From positions 18,121,433 to 18,185,432 of the forward strand of contig NC_090174.1 in assembly GCF_024679245.1 (NCBI RefSeq): DNA of 64,000 nt, given 5' to 3'. This document shows positions 57,201-64,000 of this stretch, piece after piece (positions within the stretch are counted from its first letter, which is position 1; each line of letters opens with the position of its first letter). This DNA is from Pseudorasbora parva. Lineage: Eukaryota > Chordata > Actinopteri > Cypriniformes > Gobionidae. Made by a program: the position numbers and the translations under genes. The notes under the pieces were generated by a model. It did not search any database. It was given only the letters and a program-made list of their open reading frames with translations, and was not told the origin of the DNA.

Positions 57201-57480
57201 CTGCCAGTATGAACTGAAAACAGCACATTTGCAGATTTTGGGTAAAGAGTGAATAAATAATAATTCTCTGTGTAGAAATTTGACTTAAACAAGAATCTAT
57301 CAATATTTCTCCACATCTGCACACATTTGAACTAAAAGCCCTGAGTGATGTTGTTTTGTCGCAAGTCTTCATGACGACCACAGATGAGGTTTTTTTTTTT
57401 ATGAATGGGAGCAAATGACTCTTATTACAACCAAAATGTACCGAGGCCGATCATCATATTCATAACTCCTGGCTAGGGCT
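54300..57480. other. Intron 1 sequence without recognised genes
   Basis: About 3.2 kb, mostly unique-looking AT-rich DNA. A tRNA-like segment lies at 55085-55155 (listed separately). Near 56160 and 56275 'tcacagttcacg' and 'cgaactgtgaa' form a loose inverted pair that may be a small MITE. Short frames (for example 56529-56762) show no recognisable domain. Confidence 0.4.
55085..55155 (-). repeat. tRNA-like (SINE head) remnant
   Basis: On the minus strand 'tggagtaggggtaagacgc' resembles an A box. GTTCGAATC about 45 bases later is a good B box. No full cloverleaf can be drawn with confidence, so it is read as a decayed tRNA-derived SINE or pseudogene. Confidence 0.3.
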
Positions 57481-57483
57481 GGG

Positions 57484-58642
<1,159 letters not shown>

Positions 58643-58902
58643 TAGGGCTGGGCGATATGGAGCAAAAAATATATCTCGATATATTTTGCTATATCTCGAT
58701 ATACGATATATATCTCTATCAAAGTTATGATAGAGATATACGATATATATCTCTATAAAAATCATTGTATATAACTTCTAAAATTAGGATAACCTCCAAC
58801 CTATCTTAAATACCCAAATGGATGATGTTTAACAAATTTATTAGGTTGTTTCAAATATTAAGCATTACAACAAAACAGTAACTAGCTAAAGATAATATTT
58901 AT

Positions 58903-60187
58903 TAGAGGTCAACCGATAGTGGATTTTACTGATACCGATAGCTAGGTTGGACCTGGCTTGCCGATAACCGATTAATCAACCGATAGTTTTTAAAAAGATA
59001 CTAGATTAAAATATAATAATAATACATAAAATAACAGGTAAAAAAGCAGTGCTGAAATTTATTACAAGAAATTTTAAAAAGTACTGAACCGTGAAAATGT
59101 GTTAAATTTCATATGCAAATATGAAAATATAAAAATGAGTTCTAACAGAAAAAAAATTCTACAGAAAATAACTAAAACATTAAATTATTACAAATAAATG
59201 TTTCTTTATCTATAACCTATAATATAAATCTTTATCTATAATAGAAACATGTATGTAAATGTCAGGTAACAGACTGCAAATCCCATTTGTTAACAATGAT
59301 GTATTTATTTAGCTAGCTTACATGAACTAAATGCATTATGTAATGTACATTTTACAGCATGTATTAATATTCGAGCAATACAATTCTACCTTAATCATTC
59401 ATGTTAGTTCATAGTGCATAAAAACGGTTAACAGATAAAACTAACAATGAATAATACTTCTACAGCATTTATTAACCTTACTTAATGTTACAAATTGAAT
59501 ATTATTGTATTATATTAAGTGTTATCATTTCATATAAATCCAAACAGTTAGCTTTTTTTAGAACACAACGGTTTTCTTATCAAAATAACATGTATTGACA
59601 TCTAATGCATTTATATTTCTGTCGGATACATGATACAGTTTCTCACATCAAAAAAAAGCTTCTCAGTTACATCGTTTTAAATGCTTGAGGTAACCGTTGC
59701 TGCTAATATTAGCGTCCTGTCAGCCTTCGACGACAAAGTACATATACTGCTGTTCTTCCCCTGCTAAAGCATCTAGTCAACAAATCAATTACTTTATAAT
59801 GATTTGGCAACATGTACTGAAGTGTTCTGTATTCATACCGTTTCTCTGTTGGTGTTTTATACGCGCATCAGATGTGTCAGCGCGCTCTGTGCAGCGTGTG
59901 CTGTGAAGTGCGCAGCCTCACCTGTCCACTGACCTCACGTGTTAATGTAAACAGTGATAGTTTTTCATTTGGCCTCTAGAGGCCGCTCTCGCGCTATAGA
60001 ATGCCAGCAGACCCTTCTCAGAGCTCTCGTAGGCTACTGTGTAATGACAGCAGCCTTCTCAGCCACTCCCGCAACGGACGCAAACCGGAAAAACTATCGG
60101 TATTGATTTTTGCTGATAACCGATTGCTCCACCAATCAGCTATCGGTGCCGATTAATCAGCAAATCTGATTAATCGGTCGACCTCTA
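58903..60187. mobile_element. Non-autonomous hAT transposon
   Basis: The ends are TAGAGGTCAACCGATAG and the near complement ATCGGTCGACCTCTA. The 8-bp duplication ATATTTAT is perfect (58895-58902, 60188-60195). It is 1285 bp with no transposase frame. Confidence 0.93.
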
Positions 60188-60496
60188 ATATTTATAACTA
60201 ATAGTACCATATAGACGAATATAAAACCAGCAAAGCTCGCTCCAATCGGCAAGACAATAGTGGACGAGAAACTCCACATAATTTAAAAATACTGTTATTG
60301 TGTCACAAACAGTAGTTTTAAGACTTTTTCAGGCGAGAATGAACTTGTCTGAAGATTAAATCTGTGGTTTATTTATAAAGAGAGCGCCTATTTGACAATT
60401 TTATGTGGCGTTTTCAGAGTTGTGAGATCCAGGCGGTCAGCGGATGTTCAGCGCTCATTAACCTGCTGAGAGCAGCCTTTCCTCGGCCAATTCTTA

Positions 60497-60690
60497 CATT
60501 TACATTTAATCATTTAGCAGACGCTTTTATCCAAAGCGACTTACAAAAAAATGGAGAGCAATAGAAGCAATGAAACAAACAAGGCCAACAACCTGTAAGA
60601 GCTGTAAGAAGTCTCAGTTAAGTAAGCACAGTACACAAACAATAATAATAATAATAATTATTATTATTATTATTATTATTATTTTTGGAC
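60497..60690. repeat. Widespread fish repeat plus (AAT)n(ATT)n
   Basis: 'catttagcagacgcttttat' followed by 'ccaaagcgacttac' is a word found very commonly in teleost repeats. It is followed at about 60643-60682 by a palindromic AAT/ATT trinucleotide tract. Confidence 0.55.
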
Positions 60691-61224
60691 AAACAAACAA
60701 AATTAAAATGGATAGTTGGTTCTTCTGACATCTGTCCGCGGGCTCGGATGTCTCTGAGATATGATTGGTCTTGTGTAGATCTAACGGCCGATCTTTGGTA
60801 CCCGAACATGTTCTTAAGAAAATATTTGAGAACTGCTTAAGAATTTTTCAAGAATTGCACTTAACAACTTCTTAGAATTTATCTTAAGAAATCTTTCGTG
60901 AATCCAGCCCCTGATCCCAGAGCCGCTCTTCGCTAACACACTGGGCATTTATTTATTTAATTAAAATCGCAGCCTTTAAGCTTTCATAATCGCACATCAC
61001 ACAAATCGCGATTGCGGTTCGATTTCGATAAATCGTGTAACCCTAATATTAAGCCATTGTCCTCCATTTTATCCCTGGAAAATTTTGACACGACATGAGC
61101 AATGGCGCGAGTGGGCGGGGTCAATGCTTAGTAGATTATATTATCAGATATTTTTGAAGGCGATTATCCCCCCCAAAAATGTCACATATCCCCCAGCCCC
61201 AATATACTCACATAAATTACCTAT

Positions 61225-62276
61225 TTAGGGGTGTGGTCCTGATCAAGACAATCTCCTGAACTCCAAACTGAATGTCAGAATGGGAAAAAGGTGATTTTAA
61301 GCAATTTTGAAAATGAGCATGGCATGGTTGATGGTGCCAGATGGGCTGGTCTGAGTATTTCACAATCTGCTCAGTTACTGGGATTTTCACGCGCAGCTAT
61401 TTCTAGGGTTTACAAAAAATGGTGTGAAAAGGGAAAAACATCAATGCGGCAGTCCTGTGGGCGAAAATGTCTTGTTGATGCTAGAGGTCAGTGGAGAATG
61501 GGCTGACTGATTCAAGCTGATAGAAGAGCAGCTTTAACTGAAATAACCACTCGTTACAACCGAAGTATGCAGCAAAGCATTTGTGAAGCCACAACACGCA
61601 CAACCTTGAGGCGGATGGGCTACAACAGCAGAAGACCCCACCGGGTACCACTCATCTCCACTACAAATAGAAAAAAAAAAGGCTACAATTTGCATGAGCT
61701 CACCAAAATTGGACAGGTGAAGACTGGAAAAATGTTGCCTGGTCTGAAGAGTCTCCATTTCTGTTGAGACATTCAGATGGTAGAGTCAGAATTTGGCATA
61801 AACAGAATGAGACCATGGATCCATCATGCCTGTTAATACTGCAGGCTGCTGGTGGTGGTGTAATGGTGTGGGGAATGTTTTCTTGGCACACTTTAGGCCC
61901 CTTAGTGCCAATTGGGCATCGTTTGCCTGGGCATCGGCCTAACTGAGCTTTGTTTCTGACCATGTCCATCCCTTTATGACCACCATGTACCCATCCTCTG
62001 CTGGCTTCTTCCAGCAGGATAATGCACCATCTGACAGCTCAAATCATTATAAACTATTGAACGTGACAATGAGTTCACTATACTAAAATGACCCCCACAG
62101 TCACCAGATCTCAACCCAATAGAGCATCTTTGGGATGTGGTGAAACGGGTGCTTCATGGCCTGGGCGTGCATCCCACAAATCTCCAGCAATTATGAGATG
62201 CTATAATATCAATATGGGCCAACATTTCTAAAGAATGCGTTCAACACCTTGTTGAATCAATGCCACGTAGAATTAA
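61225..62276 (+). pseudogene. Tc1-like transposase pseudogene (second family)
   Basis: Plus strand: ARWAGLSISQSAQLLGFSRA is a helix-turn-helix of Tc1 type (61335-61395). TTLRRMGYNSRRPHRVPL follows near 61600, then GGGVMVWGMFSW near 61850-61890. SPDLNPIEHLWDVVKRVLHG near 62101-62160 carries the last catalytic residue, and the frame ends around MPRRIK (62262-62279). At least five frame breaks or stops occur. The right inverted repeat is replaced by the MITE at 62277. Different from the Tc1-like copy at 19392. Confidence 0.85.
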
Positions 62277-62765
62277 AGGGTTAGTTCACCCAAAAATGAA
62301 ATTGATGTCATTAATGACTTACCCTAATGTTGTTCCACACCCGTAAGACCCGTTAATCTTCGGAACACAGTTTAAGATATTTTATATTTTACTCCCAGAG
62401 CATATGAGGTCTATGCACACTTTACTGTCCATGTCCAGAAAGGTAATAAAAACATTATCAAAGTAGTCCGTTTGTGACATCAGTTGGTTAATTGGAATCT
62501 CTTGAAGCATCAAAAATACATTTTGGTCCAAAAATAACAAAAACTACGACTTTATTCAGTATCAGTCTTCTCTTCCGCATTTGTTTTCAAACATCAAATA
62601 AAGATTCAAATGGCCATGAATCAGTGAATCGATCAGTGATTCGGATTGCCAATGTCAAGTGATTTCAGCAGTTTGGATCACATGTCAGATTTGAAAACAA
62701 ACGCGGAAGAGAATGGACTACTTATGGACTACTTTGATGATGTTTTTATTACCTTTCTAGACATT
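62277..62765. repeat. Truncated MITE ('gggttagttcacccaaaaat' end)
   Basis: The left end 'aaagggttagttcacccaaa' is a common teleost MITE terminus. The matching right end is absent: similarity stops at 'tttattacctttctag' near 62765. Confidence 0.65.
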
Positions 62766-63328
62766 GATTATTTGGATAGATTGCAGACGGGATTAGATGG
62801 ATAGATTGCAGACGGGAACATTGTTTGTGTAACATTTACACATTATTAGCTGTTTGGTAACATAGTTAAGCAAAAGGCTAATTACATCAATTACCATTGT
62901 GTACAATTTACATTGCAAAAAGCAATACCATTGTGCAGCGTTTTCAACATTAACTTCAGTAGAGTTGAGCGAGTGGATTTTTTTTAGCTGGTGTGAGGTG
63001 GGGTTATGTCGGTGTTACACGATGTTCAGCTGCACACAGATTACATCATGCCCACCTCAGCACCACACCTGGTTTCAAAGCGAAATGTAAAAGCAACATT
63101 TTGAAATAGTTCATTCATTTGATTAATCAACTGAGAAAAGATTTGTTAGTTTCAATCATAAATTAAGTTGATGTTTTGTTACCCAAATAATCTTCGTAAA
63201 TGAATCTAATAATGCTTTAAAGTGAAGTTTTAGTGCCAAAAAACACAAAACATTTAATTTTACCAAAATGTTTCACTTGATAATGTTTTCTCATGCACTG
63301 CATCGCTTCTCTGCATTCCCCTCTACAG
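62766..63328. other. End of intron 1
   Basis: Non-coding. It ends with a pyrimidine-rich stretch and the acceptor 'cattcccctctacag' at 63314-63328. No repeat recognised. Confidence 0.5.
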
Positions 63329-63641
63329 TGACTCTGGTGAAAGCCTGTTTGTAACACAGTCTGTGACTAAAGCAGTCCGAACTGCAAGGCGACCTACTAG
63401 ATCATTTAAGAGACCAGAGTCTATCTCTGATGATACTAGTGATGAAAGAGATGGGGTCACCAGCAGACTTCCAGAGAATGAAGACTCTGAATATGAAGAG
63501 GGAAGTGAAGATCAGCATGCTCTGTCCCCAAACAGAGGAAAAAGGATTGATTATGTTCCTCCTCAAAAAGCGACTTTTCCCTTTTTGATGAAAACGCACA
63601 GACGGCGGCACCTACCCTTGAAGAAACACCAGATTCTAGAG
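63329..63641 (+). CDS. Host gene exon 2, possibly TAF1D-like
   Basis: 313 bases between acceptor AG (63327-63328) and donor GT (63642). The first base completes the codon split in exon 1, then 104 codons follow. It contains DSGESLFVTQ, a basic stretch (ARRPTRSFKRPES), an acidic Ser/Glu segment (ENEDSEYEEGSEDQ) and KATFPFLMKTHRRRH. The mix of acidic and basic low-complexity parts fits a nuclear or nucleolar protein. TAF1D also has an SLF-TQ motif, a PES segment and a later FPFL. The match is by eye and needs a search. Confidence 0.7.
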
Positions 63642-63840
63642 GTGCCATTATTTATTTGTTTATTCGTGTCTTATGTCATTTAGAATTACATTTTGTCTAA
63701 TCAAATGCATCTGGTTTCAAGAAAAAAATAACATAAAAGAAAAGTTAGAACTTTACTGTCACTGTTTTATTTATAATTTTAACATTGTCATTACGTTATT
63801 AAATCATGCATGTTTATTATTTGTTGTATTTCTTTTTTAG

Positions 63841-63938
63841 AACTCAGAAATTGGAGGGTTCCTCAAATGCATAAAGAAACTCAATGAGGGCTATGTGAAA
63901 ACAGGAAGAGCAATCAGTCCATATATGCTGGAATCTGA
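63841..63938 (+). CDS. Host gene exon 3
   Basis: The acceptor 'tcttttttag' ends at 63840. The exon codes NSEIGGFLKCIKKLNEGYVK then TGRAISPYMLES and stops at the consensus donor GTAAGT (63939). Phase with exon 2 is correct (phase 0 in, phase 2 out). GFLKCIKKL recalls the GF--I-KL helix after FPFL in TAF1D. The gene continues beyond the window. Confidence 0.7.
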
Positions 63939-64000
63939 GTAAGTTCTAGTAAATGTAAATCTAATAGATCTAGTAAATCTATTAAATGTAAATGTTATAG

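Larger units (their letters stand above)
58643..61203. mobile_element. Large TIR repeat ('agggctgggcgatatgg' ends)
   Basis: The left end 'tagggctgggcgatatgg' faces the complement-like 'cacatatcccccagcccca' at 61183-61203. 'atatctcgatat' words fill the left side. At least one nested element (58903-60187) and probably others near 60497-60690 and 60900-61050 lie inside. Target duplication not resolved. Confidence 0.5.

Overview
The window looks like nuclear DNA of a teleost fish, most likely a cyprinid. The reasons are the mix of repeats (L2 and L1/Tx1-type LINEs, Tc1-like transposons, hAT-type MITEs, several Ty3/Gypsy LTR elements), long AT microsatellites, and spliced host exons with consensus GT/AG junctions. 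There is no bacterial, plasmid or CRISPR signal. Nearly all long open frames belong to transposable elements. The one host gene is at the right end.

Layout. 1-8.8 kb: non-coding DNA with an L2 3' fragment, a hAT MITE with perfect 8-bp target duplications, and a nested set of TIR elements. 8.8-19.4 kb: pieces of an L1/Tx1-type LINE on both sides of a composite of two LTR elements. One is a pol-less element here called E (gag-like protein with long tandem repeats). The other is a deleted chromodomain-group element here called F. 19.4-41 kb: a deep nest. A Tc1-like copy is abutted by Gypsy B (minus strand). B holds Gypsy C (minus strand) in gag/pol and Gypsy A (plus strand) in its leader. A in turn holds a small MITE and an L2 LINE whose ORF2 is uninterrupted over 987 codons. 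The B LTR holds an AT-rich TIR element that itself holds a hAT MITE. 41-46.8 kb: Gypsy D, a sushi-like chromodomain element, with a MITE in its 5' LTR. 46.8-51.6 kb: TIR elements, microsatellites, an unclassified block and another LINE 3' piece. 51.7 kb to the end: promoter, exon 1, an 11-kb repeat-filled intron, exon 2 and exon 3 of a host gene that may be TAF1D-like.

How the parts relate. A, B and C all show protease - integrase - reverse transcriptase - RNase H order. This is the unusual Gmr1-type order, and A and B have SCAN-like Gag segments. D and F have the usual order and belong to the chromodomain/sushi side. E has no pol but shares the stretch just after the LTR, and a Gag segment, with D, so it is probably mobilised in trans. 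Target-site duplications date several insertions relative to each other: B before C and A; A before its L2. None of the LTR elements appears able to make a complete set of proteins. All carry frameshifts, deletions or missing residues.

The most unusual structures are: an inversion inside Gypsy B bounded by inverted duplicates of about 148 bp; a perfect 64-bp-arm hairpin in E whose 13-base loop is present in both orientations in flanking copies, as expected of template switching; and the four successive tandem-repeat blocks of the E protein. Coordinates of repeat edges are hand-read, and edges given as approximate may be off by some bases.
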